A stretch of 64,000 bases of DNA from Solidesulfovibrio carbinoliphilus subsp. oakridgensis (GCF_000177215.2 NZ_CM001368.1:2555001-2619000), one strand, 5' to 3'. Counted from the first letter of the stretch, positions 1-8,401 are shown. Made by a program: numbers and translations. Notes: a model not told the origin generated them from the sequence alone.

Positions 1-284
1 AGCCTTGGTAGGCCATTACCCCACCAACAAGCTAATGGGACGCGGACTCATCCAACAGCGACAGCTTGCAAGCAGAGGCCGCCTTTCAATCAACCGAAAT
101 TGATTCGTATCCGGTATTAGCGGCAGTTTCCCGCCGTTATCCCGAACAGTTGGGCAGATGATCCACGCGTTACTCACCCGTGCGCCGCTCTACTCAGGGA
201 CCGAAGCCCCCTTTCTCGCACGACTTGCATGTGTTAAGCACGCCGCCAGCGTTCAATCTGAGCCAGGATCAAACTCTCCAGTTT
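1..284 (-). rRNA. rrs: 16S ribosomal RNA, 5' end (partial)
   Basis: Read on the minus strand, the sequence carries the universal bacterial 16S 5' region, including AGAGTTTGATCCTGGCTCAG beginning at 277, followed by ATTGAACGCTGGCGGCG. By comparison with the E. coli numbering, the mature 5' end lies near 284. The gene runs off the left edge of the window, so only about the first 280 nt are present. It is transcribed away from the rest of the window and lies downstream of a BoxA-like site and five tandem promoters. Confidence 0.97.
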
Positions 285-360
285 AAATCCTTATAGCTGA
301 AACGTGTGTTGCGTTGCCGCAACCCACAATGCTTACAGAAATCACCCGACTCGCTATTTA

Positions 361-374
361 ATTGTCAAAGACCC
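361..374 (-). promoter_or_regulatory. BoxA-like rRNA antitermination site
   Basis: The minus strand reads GGTCTTTGACAAT between the proximal rRNA promoter and the 16S 5' end. This resembles BoxA (TGCTCTTTGA-like) sites bound by NusB/S10 in rRNA leaders. Position and motif fit; function is inferred. Confidence 0.55.
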
Positions 375-428
375 CGGTCGCTTCGAGCGACCCGGCCGCC
401 CCGTTGGGCGCCCGTCGTGAGCCTGGGG

Positions 429-457
429 AAGTTACCCGCCCCGCGGCCCGCTGTCAA
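429..457 (-). promoter_or_regulatory. rRNA promoter P1 (proximal)
   Basis: Consensus -35 TTGACA, exactly 17 bp spacer, -10 TAACTT on the minus strand. It is the closest of five tandem promoters to 16S, and the only one with a perfect -35. A T/A-rich stretch lies just upstream, like an UP element. Confidence 0.75.
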
Positions 458-528
458 CATCTTTTTTCACTCGACTCCGAAGCGCCGTTGCGCCCCGGCC
501 CGTGTCGGCTTCCCGTCGCGGAGGAGCG

Positions 529-557
529 TTTCTACGCTTCCCCGTCCGGCCCGTCAA
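529..557 (-). promoter_or_regulatory. rRNA promoter P2
   Basis: -35 TTGACG, 17 bp GC-rich spacer, -10 TAGAAA. An A/T-rich upstream segment (GTTGAAAATACGTG) resembles an UP element, and a GC-rich discriminator follows, as in stringently controlled rRNA promoters. Confidence 0.75.
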
Positions 558-630
558 CACGTATTTTCAACTTGGCTCGAATCGCTTGCGCGCTTCGCCC
601 CGTGCCCGGCTTCCCGAAGCAGAGTCGGGC

Positions 631-659
631 TGTCTACCCGACCGCTCCCGGCCCGTCAA
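631..659 (-). promoter_or_regulatory. rRNA promoter P3
   Basis: -35 TTGACG, 17 bp spacer, -10 TAGACA on the minus strand, with an A-run directly upstream of the -35. It is spaced about 102 bp from P2. Confidence 0.72.
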
Positions 660-735
660 CTACTTTTTTTCAGAAATCCGCCGAAGGACCGTTGCCCCTC
701 GACCCGCGCTGTCGGCTTCCCGACGCGGAGGAGCG

Positions 736-764
736 TTTCTACGCGTCCCCGCCCGGCCCGTCAA
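736..764 (-). promoter_or_regulatory. rRNA promoter P4
   Basis: -35 TTGACG, 17 bp spacer, -10 TAGAAA. The upstream GTTGAAAAAAAGTG is a clear UP-element-like tract. The core and downstream sequence nearly duplicate P2, which indicates that the array grew by duplication. Confidence 0.75.
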
Positions 765-840
765 CACTTTTTTTCAACTTTCTTCCGGGCGGCCAGGCCG
801 GCCCGCAATCCCCGTCGCGGCATGCCGCAGCGGGAGTGCG

Positions 841-869
841 CTTCTACGTGCGGCGGCCGGGGCCGTCAA
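841..869 (-). promoter_or_regulatory. rRNA promoter P5 (distal)
   Basis: -35 TTGACG, 17 bp spacer, -10 TAGAAG. Its A/T-rich upstream tract overlaps the last codons of the small protein gene that ends at 871, so the array begins exactly where the coding sequence stops. Confidence 0.7.
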
Positions 870-870
870 C

Positions 871-1197
871 CTATAAATTGCCCTCGCCCTTGGTATTTTC
901 CAAAACATCATCAATGGCGAAGGTTTGCGACTCGCATTTCCCCGGCCCAAGGGTATAGCGGCTGATGGTCCAGGCGTCGTTGTCGATGACGTCGGCCTGG
1001 CCCTCTCCCCCCGGGGACAGGGCCAGGGCCAGGGACTCCAGGAAGGCGTTGGCGTCCACCCACCGGCCCTCGTGCTCCAGGGCCAGGGTGCCGTCCCGGT
1101 AGTCCGCCCCTTCGAGCGGGCAGTCCGGGGCGAGGCCCGCCCAGGCTTCGAAGGACAGGCCCCGGGCCTCGCCGTAGACGCGCAGGTCCGGCTTCAT
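871..1197 (-). CDS. conserved small protein of unknown function
   Basis: A 108-residue soluble acidic protein with no signal peptide or membrane segment; I do not recognise a family. The ATG start overlaps the stop of the upstream 90-residue gene as ATGA, so the two are translationally coupled. A longer in-frame reading upstream is only a shadow of that gene. The C-terminus runs to the edge of the distal rRNA promoter, so this two-gene operon reads straight toward the rRNA array. No cysteine pair or catalytic motif is evident. Confidence 0.65.
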   Translation of the reverse strand: MKPDLRVYGEARGLSFEAWAGLAPDCPLEGADYRDGTLALEHEGRWVDANAFLESLALALSPGGEGQADVIDNDAWTISRYTLGPGKCESQTFAIDDVLENTKGEGNL

Positions 1198-1466
1198 GCG
1201 TCCGCCCCGCCCTCGTCGGCCAGTATCCGCCCGGCCACCTGCACGTCGTACATCTCCAACGGATCGGTCCCGGTCTGGCGCTTCTTGTACTCGGCGGCCG
1301 CCTCTTCGATGGCCTCGTAGGGAATCCAGTCGTGGCGCTCCCAGATCTCGGGGTGCTCCCGGTTCCACAGCCGGAACTCCACCTGGCCGAAGCGTTTGCG
1401 GACGTACATGCGCACCCGCTTTTCCAGCGGGTTGGGATAGTAATAGAGGCCCAGGGTATCTTTCAT
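1194..1466 (-). CDS. conserved small protein of unknown function
   Basis: A 90-residue protein beginning MKDTLGLYYYPNP. This start is chosen because GGAGG sits six bases upstream; a start four codons earlier would bury that ribosome binding site. The composition is basic in the middle (RVRMYVRKRFG) and acidic-helical toward the end, with no membrane segment. It is coupled by an ATGA overlap to the next gene. The function is unknown; the pair looks like a small Desulfovibrio-type conserved operon. Confidence 0.65.
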   Translation of the reverse strand: MKDTLGLYYYPNPLEKRVRMYVRKRFGQVEFRLWNREHPEIWERHDWIPYEAIEEAAAEYKKRQTGTDPLEMYDVQVAGRILADEGGADA

Positions 1467-1539
1467 CGCTTCCTCCAAAGTGTGGTGCGGCGTCCCGGAC
1501 CGCCCGGGGCCGTGGCCCCTGTCCCGGGACGCCGGGAAA

Positions 1540-2667
1540 TCAGCCGGCCGGGCCGGCGAGGCTTCTCTCGAACTCTCCGAACGTGCGCCGGGCGGTCTCG
1601 TCCCAGGAGAAAAGCCCGGCCCGGGCCAGCCCCAGGCGGGACATCTCCCGGCGAAGGGCCCCGTCCCCGGCCAGCCGGGCCAGCATCCCGGCCATGCCGA
1701 CCGGGTCGGACGGATCGTCCAGATAGAGCCCGGCCTCGCCCGCCACCTCGGGCAGGCTCGAGAGCTTCGCGGTCACCACCGGGCAGCCGCAGGCCATGGC
1801 TTCGAGCACCGGCAGGCCGAACCCCTCGTACCTGCTCGGATAGACCAGGGCCAGGGCCTTGGAATAAAGGGCCGCCAGGGTCCGGTCTTCCGTGTAGCCC
1901 AGCTCGATGGGCGGCGCGCCCTCCCTCCGCTCCCGGGACCAGCCGGACCAGCCGGCCGTGACCAGCGGCACGTCGAGGCCGGAGGCGGCCAGGGCCCTGG
2001 GGATGACGTGCAGGTTCTTGCGCGGGTCGTTGGTGCCGACGAAAAGGAAGAACCGCTCCGGCACGGCCGGGGGCAGGGGCGCGTCCACGGGATGGAACAC
2101 GTCCGGCTCGTGGGCGTTCCAGGTGACGCGGATGCGGTCCGGATCGAGGCCGAGCACCCGGACCATCTCGTCTTTGGTAAACCGGGAGACGGCCATGAAC
2201 CGGGCCACCCGGGCCAGCCGGCGAAAGAAGAACATCCGGAAATAGCGGACCCGCTCGGCCGGGTGGTGTTCCGGCATGGTCAGGAGCGACAGGTCGTGGA
2301 CCGTGAAGACGGTGCGCACCCCGCGCGGCACGGCAAAAGGGAAAAAGGCGGCCTCGTGGTAGACGTCGTAGCCCCGGGCCGCCCGCCAGAAGGCGGCCTC
2401 CCGCTGGCAGTGCCGGGCCAGGCGCACGCCCAGGGCGGCCAGGGGCGGCAGCCTCCACAAAAGATCGGTCCACCTGGACCGGGCCGCCAGGTCGGCCGGC
2501 GGCTCGGGCGGCGTCGGCAGCACCCGCCGGCCGTCGAAATACCCCACTTCCAGCCGGTCGCCGTAGCCCCGCTCCAAGGCGGCGTACAGGCAGCGCAGGT
2601 ATCGGCCGATGCCGGTATTGACCGTGGCCAGGGGCACGGCGTTGACGATGACGCGCAGCTTTCTCAT
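1540..2667 (-). CDS. GT4-family glycosyltransferase
   Basis: A 375-residue GT-B glycosyltransferase. The N-terminal acceptor half has the glycine-rich NTGIGRYLR segment and the HDLSLL motif. The C-terminal half has the nucleotide-sugar domain: FFLFVGTNDPRKN, then YPSRYEGFGLPVLEAMACG with the EX7E-type acidic residues, then CPVVTAKLSSLPEVAGEAG. This is the pattern of mannosyl/glucosyltransferases for envelope polysaccharide or LPS. The start MRKLRVIVNAVPL is chosen because further upstream the frame runs into an intergenic repeat. No other glycan genes are adjacent, so acceptor and sugar are not assignable. Confidence 0.88.
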   Translation of the reverse strand: MRKLRVIVNAVPLATVNTGIGRYLRCLYAALERGYGDRLEVGYFDGRRVLPTPPEPPADLAARSRWTDLLWRLPPLAALGVRLARHCQREAAFWRAARGYDVYHEAAFFPFAVPRGVRTVFTVHDLSLLTMPEHHPAERVRYFRMFFFRRLARVARFMAVSRFTKDEMVRVLGLDPDRIRVTWNAHEPDVFHPVDAPLPPAVPERFFLFVGTNDPRKNLHVIPRALAASGLDVPLVTAGWSGWSRERREGAPPIELGYTEDRTLAALYSKALALVYPSRYEGFGLPVLEAMACGCPVVTAKLSSLPEVAGEAGLYLDDPSDPVGMAGMLARLAGDGALRREMSRLGLARAGLFSWDETARRTFGEFERSLAGPAG

Positions 2668-2681
2668 AGATGATGGTCTGC

Positions 2682-2757
2682 GGAGAACCGGGGGAGGGAA
2701 CCCCTTTTTGCAAAAAGGGGTTCCCTCCCCCGGACCCCCACCCTCCCCAAAAACTCT
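2682..2757 (-). repeat. modular palindromic intergenic repeat, copy 1
   Basis: A 76-bp element with a long perfect palindrome centred on CCTTTTTGCAAAAAGG, flanked by G- and C-runs. It is identical over all 76 bp to the copy at 12989-13064 and related to 17740-17812. It starts 15 bp upstream of the glycosyltransferase start codon, so it is probably transcribed into its 5' UTR. Confidence 0.85.
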
Positions 2758-2833
2758 CCAAAAGGGGCGCGGCCGTACTGGCACCCCTTCGTTCGATGGC
2801 ACGGTGAGCAACGACACGGCAACCCGCCGCAAC

Positions 2834-2926
2834 ACCCCCGTCGGGGGGGGGCCGGGGGGGGATCATCCCCCCCCGGCGGGTCCAGGGCAGAGCCCTGGCG
2901 GGGTCCGGGGCAGCGCCCCGGCAGGG
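2834..2926. repeat. modular palindromic intergenic repeat, copy 2
   Basis: A G-run/ATCAT/C-run palindrome followed by two further GC palindromes (around CCAGGGCAGAGCCCTGG and CCGGGGCAGCGCCCCGG). It has the same module order as 10733-10834. Together with copy 1 it fills most of the gap upstream of 3048. Confidence 0.8.
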
Positions 2927-3047
2927 ATAGCGTGGCGGGCCGCCGCTGGCAATGGGGACCGGGAAAGCCGGGACCGGCCTCTTGCCCGGCCGGGATTTCG
3001 TGTTACAGTGGTGGCAGGGCGCATCCGCCACAGGGAGGGCATGAGCC

Positions 3048-3239
3048 ATGGAATTCACGGAAACCGTTGTGCTGGCCGGGGTGGCCTACGACTACGACCC
3101 GACCTGCCGCATCGCCCTGGCCTACTGCACGGCCTGCGCCCAGGCCAATGAAGTGGAGGTCCGGGTCGAAAACGGCGTCCCCGAGTATCCCGGCTTTGTC
3201 TGCACCCACTGCGGGGCCTTCAACAGTCCGGAAGGCTGA
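3048..3239 (+). CDS. small zinc-ribbon-like protein
   Basis: A 63-residue protein with two Cys pairs, CTAC near residue 25 and CTHC near residue 54, an arrangement that fits a treble-clef or zinc-ribbon fold. There is no membrane segment. A purine-rich ribosome binding site (GGGAGG) precedes the ATG. Its neighbour at 3317 may be co-transcribed. The function is unknown; the metal site is inferred from Cys spacing only. Confidence 0.65.
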   Translation: MEFTETVVLAGVAYDYDPTCRIALAYCTACAQANEVEVRVENGVPEYPGFVCTHCGAFNSPEG

Positions 3240-3316
3240 CCCGGAGTTGCCGGCCGCCGCCGCCTCGGCTACACCTCGCCTCACCGACGCTTGGTGTATC
3301 CGGGAGGTCCGCTGCC

Positions 3317-3535
3317 ATGGAGCAGGACAAGAACGTGGCCTATTATCTGGAAATGATCGTCAACGCCCCGAGCTACCAGGATCTGGTCTTTTTCCGCAAC
3401 CGGACCTTCGACGCCATCGAGGCCACCCTGGCCGCCGAGGACGTGGAGGCGGTGAAAAGGGCCTGGACCGAGCGGGCCAAGGACGAGAACGTGCCGGTGG
3501 TGCCGCCGGGACAGAAAAAGACGACCGGCGCGTGA
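3317..3535 (+). CDS. conserved small protein of unknown function
   Basis: A 72-residue soluble, mostly helical protein (MEQDKNVAYYLEMIV...), with an acidic middle and a Lys/Thr-rich tail. GGGAGG lies upstream of the ATG. No motif is recognised. It follows the zinc-ribbon-like gene by 77 bp on the same strand and may share its transcript. Confidence 0.6.
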   Translation: MEQDKNVAYYLEMIVNAPSYQDLVFFRNRTFDAIEATLAAEDVEAVKRAWTERAKDENVPVVPPGQKKTTGA

Positions 3536-3577
3536 TTCCCGGCCGGGAAGGCGCCGACAGGGCCGGGACCTGACCGG

Positions 3578-3961
3578 TCAGGGGGCGTGGCGGCGTTTGA
3601 GGACGAGGTTGAGCGGCGGGCCGGATTTCGGGGAAAAGACGGCCTGGGCCTCGTTGGGGCCGACCATCGTCCCCTTGAGCAGGTGGCCGCTGGCGTGCTG
3701 GGCCGCGAACTGGTCGCCAAGGACCACCCCGGCCACGTGGTAGGTGTTGCTGCCGCCGCCGATGTCCGGGATGACGATCACGCCGTAGATCATGTCGCCC
3801 TGGCGGGTGAAGCTGGCCGTGACTTCCTGGCCCAGGACCGAGGCGGCCCACTCGCCGGCGATGTCCCCGGGAGGCGCGGCTGCGGCCGGCCGGCCGGCCA
3901 GGAGGGCCAGGAGGCAGAGCCCGGCCAGCAAGGCCGGAAAGGGACGCGCGAATCGGTTCAT
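3578..3961 (-). CDS. exported protein, small beta-rich domain
   Basis: A 127-residue protein with a clear signal peptide: a basic start, a hydrophobic LLAGLCLLALLAG core and an Ala-rich cleavage region near residue 28. The mature part is a short beta-rich domain (GEWAASVLGQEVTASFTRQGDMIYGVIVIP) reminiscent of lipocalin-like or GyrI-unrelated calycin folds. No catalytic residues are evident. Its start overlaps the stop of the 67-residue gene upstream (ATGA), which indicates coupled translation. The periplasmic role is unknown. Confidence 0.65.
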   Translation of the reverse strand: MNRFARPFPALLAGLCLLALLAGRPAAAAPPGDIAGEWAASVLGQEVTASFTRQGDMIYGVIVIPDIGGGSNTYHVAGVVLGDQFAAQHASGHLLKGTMVGPNEAQAVFSPKSGPPLNLVLKRRHAP

Positions 3962-4161
3962 AACAGTCCCTCGCGTCGCATGTGGCTTATGTATTTGGCC
4001 CGAATGGCCTTGAGTTCCAGGATGATGGACTCGACCTGCGCGAAGTGGCTCGAGAATTTCACGGCCTCATCCAGTTCGCGCTGCCGTTTGGCCAGCCGCT
4101 GGTTGATGAAGTCGAGGAAAGCCTGGGGGCCGGATTCCTTGTTTTCCAAAGACTGCTCCAA
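3958..4161 (-). CDS. small coiled-coil protein, TTG start
   Basis: A 67-residue charged helical protein with heptad-like spacing (INQRLAKRQRELDEAV), probably a coiled coil. The start is TTG: CGGAG lies seven bases upstream and no ATG is available. It is coupled by an ATGA overlap to the exported protein downstream. The function is unknown. Confidence 0.5.
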   Translation of the reverse strand: MEQSLENKESGPQAFLDFINQRLAKRQRELDEAVKFSSHFAQVESIILELKAIRAKYISHMRREGLL

Positions 4162-4483
4162 AAATATCTCCGTCCGGCCTGCCTGAAGGGGCCAAGGCGG
4201 CCAGAGCCGCCGCCGGTGTTACGGCCTATAATCAGGAATGGTCCGGGCTTCAAGACCTTGGCGGGGAAAACTGCCGTCCCGGGAAAAGCGGAAGCCGCCC
4301 AGGCCCAGGGAGTGGCCCAAGCGGCTTCCTAAAAAGGCCGTGGTGGCGTGTTGGGGGAGGAGGCTAGGGGGTGGCCGCCACGGCCAGGTGATTTTGGCGG
4401 TGCTCATTCGGCTTTCGCCCACCGCGCTTTCGAGAGGGGTAAAGCAAAAGCGAGGCCAACTTGTTCGCCCTGCCCCTATTTTT

Positions 4484-4512
4484 TTTAACTTGTAAATTCA
4501 TGCCATTATACC
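4484..4512 (+). promoter_or_regulatory. candidate promoter of the HDOD operon
   Basis: TTTAAC, 17 bp, TATACC in a locally AT-rich patch between the divergent small-protein operon and the HDOD gene. The rest of the 4162-4669 gap holds an imperfect hairpin (GGAAGCCGC at 4290 with GCGGCTTCC at 4321) and nothing else recognised. Confidence 0.4.
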
Positions 4513-4669
4513 CTCTGGTGCGGCCAGGAACGGTCGATTCGGGATTTGGCCCGGCCACCACTCTTTCTTTTCGGTTAGCTTTATTACAATCTTAACGCCA
4601 TGGGCCGGGGAAACCCGCGTTCGGGGCCGGGAGTGCGCCCACGGCGGGCCCAGGGGAGGCAACGGCACG

Positions 4670-5980
4670 GTGAAGCAGGTCAACATCGAGGACGCGGCCC
4701 ATGGCATGGTGGCCGGCGAAGACGTGCGCGGCGCGGACGGGGTCCTGGTCCTGGCCCGGGGCACGGCCGTCGACGAGGCCCATCTGCGGGCCATGCGGGC
4801 CTACGGTGTCCGAAGCCTGTCCGTGGTTTCGGACGAGGCCCCACCCGGCGAGGCCGGGCCGGGCGGCCCGGACGACGGGACGGCGGCAACCGAGGCCCGC
4901 TGCCGCGCCCTTCTGGCCCCACGCTTCGCCGCCCTGGACCTTGACGCCCCCTTCGGCCGGACGGTCTTCGATCTGGCCGTCCGGCGCGCCGCCGCCCGGG
5001 CCCTGGCCTGCGGCCTGGACCTGGACGCCGTCCCGGCCGCCCCGCCGCATCTGGCCCCGCCGCCGGAAGCGTCGCTTTTCAGCGCCCGGGGCGTGGACCC
5101 GCAAAGCCTGGTGTCCGGCGAAGTGGAGCTGGCCAGCCTGCCCGAGGTCCACGTGCGCCTGCTCGACGCCCTCAATTCCGACAAGACCTCGGCCGGCGAG
5201 CTTTCCACCATCATCGGCCGCGATCCGGGCCTGGCCGCCCGGCTTTTGAAACTGGTCAACAGCCCGGCCTACGGCTCCCGCGCCCCGGTCGACACCATCA
5301 GCCGGGCCGTGGCCCTGGTCGGGCGGGCGGAACTGGCCACCCTGGTCATGGGCCTGGCCGCGGTCCACGCCTTTGGCGACATCGATCCCGAGCTGTGCGA
5401 CATGCGGGCCTTCTGGAGCCACGGCGCGGCCTGCGGCACCTACGCAGCACTCCTGGCCGCCGTCTGTCCCGGCACCGCCCCGGACCGGGTCTTTGTGGGC
5501 GGGCTTCTCCACGACATCGGCCAGCTCGTGATCCTGCGCCGTCTGCCGGCCGCCGCCGGCCGGGCCCTCCTCCTGTCGCGCATCGAGGGCCTGTCCATCG
5601 CGGCGGCGGAAGACGCGGTCCTCGGCTTCGACCACGCCGCCGTCAGCCGGGCCCTCCTGACGGGCTGGCATTTTCCGGAAACGCTGACGGCCATGGCCGC
5701 CGGCCACCACCAGCCGGACGGCCGGCCCGAGGCCCGGGAGACGGCCCTTGTCCACGTGGCCGACATCCTGGCCACGGCCTGGGCCTGGCCGGCTTTTGCC
5801 GGGGCCACGGTCCCCGCCTTGTCCGAGCCGGCCTGGCGGTCGCTCGGCCTGTCCGCCGCGGTCCTCCCCGGCATCGCCGTCGCCGGCGAGGACCGCATCC
5901 GGGACACCGAAGCCGTTTTTTTTCCGGCCCAAACGCCGCCCCAGGCCCGGCCCCACCCCGACCCGAGGAAAAGGACATGA
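4670..5980 (+). CDS. HDOD-domain signalling protein
   Basis: A 436-residue protein. The first 70 residues form a small N-terminal domain, then comes a linker. An HDOD domain covers roughly 145-345, recognisable by LVSGEVELASLPEVHVRLL, IIGRDPGLAARLLKLVNSPAYG and GLLHDIGQL. HDOD proteins act in two-component and c-di-GMP signalling as adaptor or output domains, usually without phosphohydrolase activity. The GTG start follows AGGGGAGG. The stop overlaps the next gene's start (ATGA), coupling it to a TPR protein. The partner signal is unknown. Confidence 0.8.
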   Translation: MKQVNIEDAAHGMVAGEDVRGADGVLVLARGTAVDEAHLRAMRAYGVRSLSVVSDEAPPGEAGPGGPDDGTAATEARCRALLAPRFAALDLDAPFGRTVFDLAVRRAAARALACGLDLDAVPAAPPHLAPPPEASLFSARGVDPQSLVSGEVELASLPEVHVRLLDALNSDKTSAGELSTIIGRDPGLAARLLKLVNSPAYGSRAPVDTISRAVALVGRAELATLVMGLAAVHAFGDIDPELCDMRAFWSHGAACGTYAALLAAVCPGTAPDRVFVGGLLHDIGQLVILRRLPAAAGRALLLSRIEGLSIAAAEDAVLGFDHAAVSRALLTGWHFPETLTAMAAGHHQPDGRPEARETALVHVADILATAWAWPAFAGATVPALSEPAWRSLGLSAAVLPGIAVAGEDRIRDTEAVFFPAQTPPQARPHPDPRKRT

Positions 5981-6546
5981 CCCGCGATACCCGTCCCACC
6001 GTTTCCCGCCGCCATCTGGTCCAGGCCCTGCTCGGCCGGGAGATCCTGCCCGACCGGCCCCAGGCCGCCGCGTCCGCCCCGTCCGCCCAGTCCGGGGCCG
6101 AGCCGCCGGCCTCGCCCTATGCCGCGGCCGACGCGGCCTACGCCGCCGGCGACTACGCCGCCGCGGTCGCGGCCTACCGGGCCATCGTCCGGGGCGACCT
6201 GTCCAATGCCGTGGCCCGGGTCCGGCTCGGCCACGCCCTCTACGAGCTTGGCCAGCACATCCAGGCCCGGGTGGAGTTCGAGCATGTCCTGCGCCTGACG
6301 GGCGGGAGCGACAGGCTGGCCCGCCTCGGCCTTGGCCTCGCCTGCCTGGCCCTTGGCAAGCGGGCGCGGGCGGCCACGACCCTTTCCGCCTACGCCGACG
6401 CCGAGCGCCCGGAGCTGGCGGCCGCCGCCGCGGAGGCGGCCCGGGAACTTGCCGGCGACGGCGAGGCGGACCTGCCCGCCCTGCGCCAGGGACTCGACAG
6501 CCTGGCCCGGGCCACGGCCCTCCTGCCGGAACGGTATTCGGCCTGA
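5977..6546 (+). CDS. tetratricopeptide-repeat protein
   Basis: A 189-residue Ala-rich protein with TPR-like helix pairs from about residue 46 (AYAAGDYAAAVAAYRAIV, then VRLGHALYELGQ). The N-terminus has an SRRHLV run resembling a Tat motif, but no hydrophobic core follows, so it is probably cytoplasmic. It is translationally coupled to the HDOD gene by ATGA, which suggests that it scaffolds that protein's interactions. Confidence 0.72.
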   Translation: MTRDTRPTVSRRHLVQALLGREILPDRPQAAASAPSAQSGAEPPASPYAAADAAYAAGDYAAAVAAYRAIVRGDLSNAVARVRLGHALYELGQHIQARVEFEHVLRLTGGSDRLARLGLGLACLALGKRARAATTLSAYADAERPELAAAAAEAARELAGDGEADLPALRQGLDSLARATALLPERYSA

Positions 6547-6599
6547 GGCCCCGGCCCGATATTGCATCCGCCCGCCACGCGGGCTAGGGTTATCGGATC

Positions 6600-8387
6600 A
6601 TGGCCAGCCATCCGTTCGGCGACCATATCCGCCAGAAACGACTGGCGCTTCGCGCCCGCGACGCGCGCTATTCCCTGCGCGCCCTGGCCGCGCGCCTGGG
6701 CATTCCGGTCTCGACCTTAAGCCGGCTGGAGCGCGGGGCCGCGCCCCACCTGTCCGAGGAACGCATCCGGGCCCTGGCGGCCGAGCTTGGCGAAAATCCG
6801 GACGTGCTGCTCGCCCTGGCCGGCAAGATCCCCTCGGACGTGCGCGACATCCTGCTGGCCCGGCCCCAGGCCTTCGCCGCCCTGGTGCGCGGGCTGGCCG
6901 GCTGGACCGGCTGGGCCGACCGGGACGTGACCGCCAGCCTCGATGTGCCCACGCTTCTGACCTCGTTTCGCGAAACCCAGCGCCTGGCCCGGGTGGGCAG
7001 CTTCAGCCGCGATCTCGTCACCGGGGAGAACTTCTGGTCCGAGGAGTTCTGCCGCATCTACGGCCTGCCGCCGGCCACTCCCCCGCCGGACCTGGACCAG
7101 TTCCTGAATCTCCTGCACCCCGACGACCGGCCGGCGGTCATGGCCGTGCGGGAAAAGCTCCTGGCCGGCGAAGGCCCCCTGCGCTACTCGTACCGTTTCC
7201 GGCGGGCGGACGGCCTGTGGCGGCACGCCAAGGCCGTGGCCCGGGCCGAGGTCGACGCTTCGGGCCGGACGGTGCGGCTTCACGGCACGGTCCAGGACGT
7301 GACCACCGAGCGGCAAGCCCTCTCCAACCTCCGGTCCATGGCCCGGTTTCCGGAAGACAACCCCCATCCGGTCCTGCGGGTCACCGGCGAGGACCTCCTG
7401 GCCTATGCCAACCAGGCCAGCCGCCCGCTCCTCGACCGCCTCGGCCTGAACGTGGGCCAGCCCGTGCCCCCGCGCCTCGGCGACCTGCTGGCCCGGGCCA
7501 GGGCCGCCGGGGAACGCCTGGAAGCCGAGATCGACCTTGACGGGGACGGGAACGGGCCCTGGCTGTCGCTGACCGTCGCGCCCCTGCCCTTTTCCGGCGA
7601 GGTCAACCTTTACGGCCGCGACATCACGGCGCAACGGACGGCCGGGCAGGCCCTGGCCGAGCTGGAAGTCCGCTATCGCCGGCTGTGCGACGACATGCCG
7701 CTCGGCTTTTTCCGGTCCACCCTTTCGGGGCGCCTGCTGACGGTCAACCCGGCCATGGCCCGGCTTTTCGGCCACGCCTCGCCCGAGGCCATGCTCGCGG
7801 CGGTCGGGGACAGGGCCGGCCGGCTCTACCAGGATGGGCAGCGGCAGCGGGAAATCGCGCACCGGCTCATCCACGAGGAGCCGGGGCTGCTCCATTTCGA
7901 AAACGCCTACCAGCGCCGGGACGGCACGATCTTTCTCGGCAACCTGCACGTGCGGCTGGCCGCCGACGCGGCCGGCGAACCGGTGGTGGAAGGATTCGTG
8001 GAGGAGAGCACGGCCCGGCGGCGGGTGGAATCCGAACTGGCGGCCAGCGAGGAACGGCTGCGGACCCAGTTGCGCAACTTTCCCCTGCCGACCCTGACGT
8101 TTCGGCTGGTGGGCCGCGAACTGGTGTTTTCCGACGCCAACAAGGCGGCCGAGGCCCTGTTCCGGGGACGCCTGTGCCCGTGCCAGGGCGCTCCGGCCGG
8201 CACCCTTTTCGACGACGCGCCGGAGATCTACCTGGCCCTGTGGAGCGCCCTGGAGTCGCGGCTGCCGGAAAAGCGCCGCCTGGAACTGCGGCCGCCGGGC
8301 GCGGCCGGGCCCGTCCTTTACGACATGACCTTCGTCTTTGCCGTGCCGGACGCGGTCATGCTCCACATCCAGGAAATCCCGGGCTGA
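6600..8387 (+). CDS. XRE-type DNA-binding protein with multiple PAS domains
   Basis: A 595-residue protein. Residues 1-75 are an XRE/Cro helix-turn-helix (SLRALAARLGIPVSTLSRLERG). About four PAS-type modules follow: near 115-235 with a PAC-like ending (GTVQDVTTERQ), 240-345, 350-470 and 475-590. There is no kinase, GGDEF or phosphatase output, so ligand or redox sensing would act directly on DNA binding. The ribosome binding site is weak. It lies just after the HDOD-TPR pair on the same strand. A second XRE-headed sensor occurs at 53261. Confidence 0.82.
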   Translation: MASHPFGDHIRQKRLALRARDARYSLRALAARLGIPVSTLSRLERGAAPHLSEERIRALAAELGENPDVLLALAGKIPSDVRDILLARPQAFAALVRGLAGWTGWADRDVTASLDVPTLLTSFRETQRLARVGSFSRDLVTGENFWSEEFCRIYGLPPATPPPDLDQFLNLLHPDDRPAVMAVREKLLAGEGPLRYSYRFRRADGLWRHAKAVARAEVDASGRTVRLHGTVQDVTTERQALSNLRSMARFPEDNPHPVLRVTGEDLLAYANQASRPLLDRLGLNVGQPVPPRLGDLLARARAAGERLEAEIDLDGDGNGPWLSLTVAPLPFSGEVNLYGRDITAQRTAGQALAELEVRYRRLCDDMPLGFFRSTLSGRLLTVNPAMARLFGHASPEAMLAAVGDRAGRLYQDGQRQREIAHRLIHEEPGLLHFENAYQRRDGTIFLGNLHVRLAADAAGEPVVEGFVEESTARRRVESELAASEERLRTQLRNFPLPTLTFRLVGRELVFSDANKAAEALFRGRLCPCQGAPAGTLFDDAPEIYLALWSALESRLPEKRRLELRPPGAAGPVLYDMTFVFAVPDAVMLHIQEIPG

Positions 8388-8401
8388 CCCCGGCCGCCGG
8401 C

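Noticed and set aside
306-965. Several long plus-strand reading frames across the rRNA promoter array
   Set aside because: They are Arg/Pro-rich translations of repeated GC-rich promoter DNA, in three frames at once, with no ribosome binding site.
4283-4340. Small RNA or terminator at the GGAAGCCGC/GCGGCTTCC hairpin
   Set aside because: The loop is long and imperfect, and only a short T-run follows on one strand; not strong enough to annotate separately.
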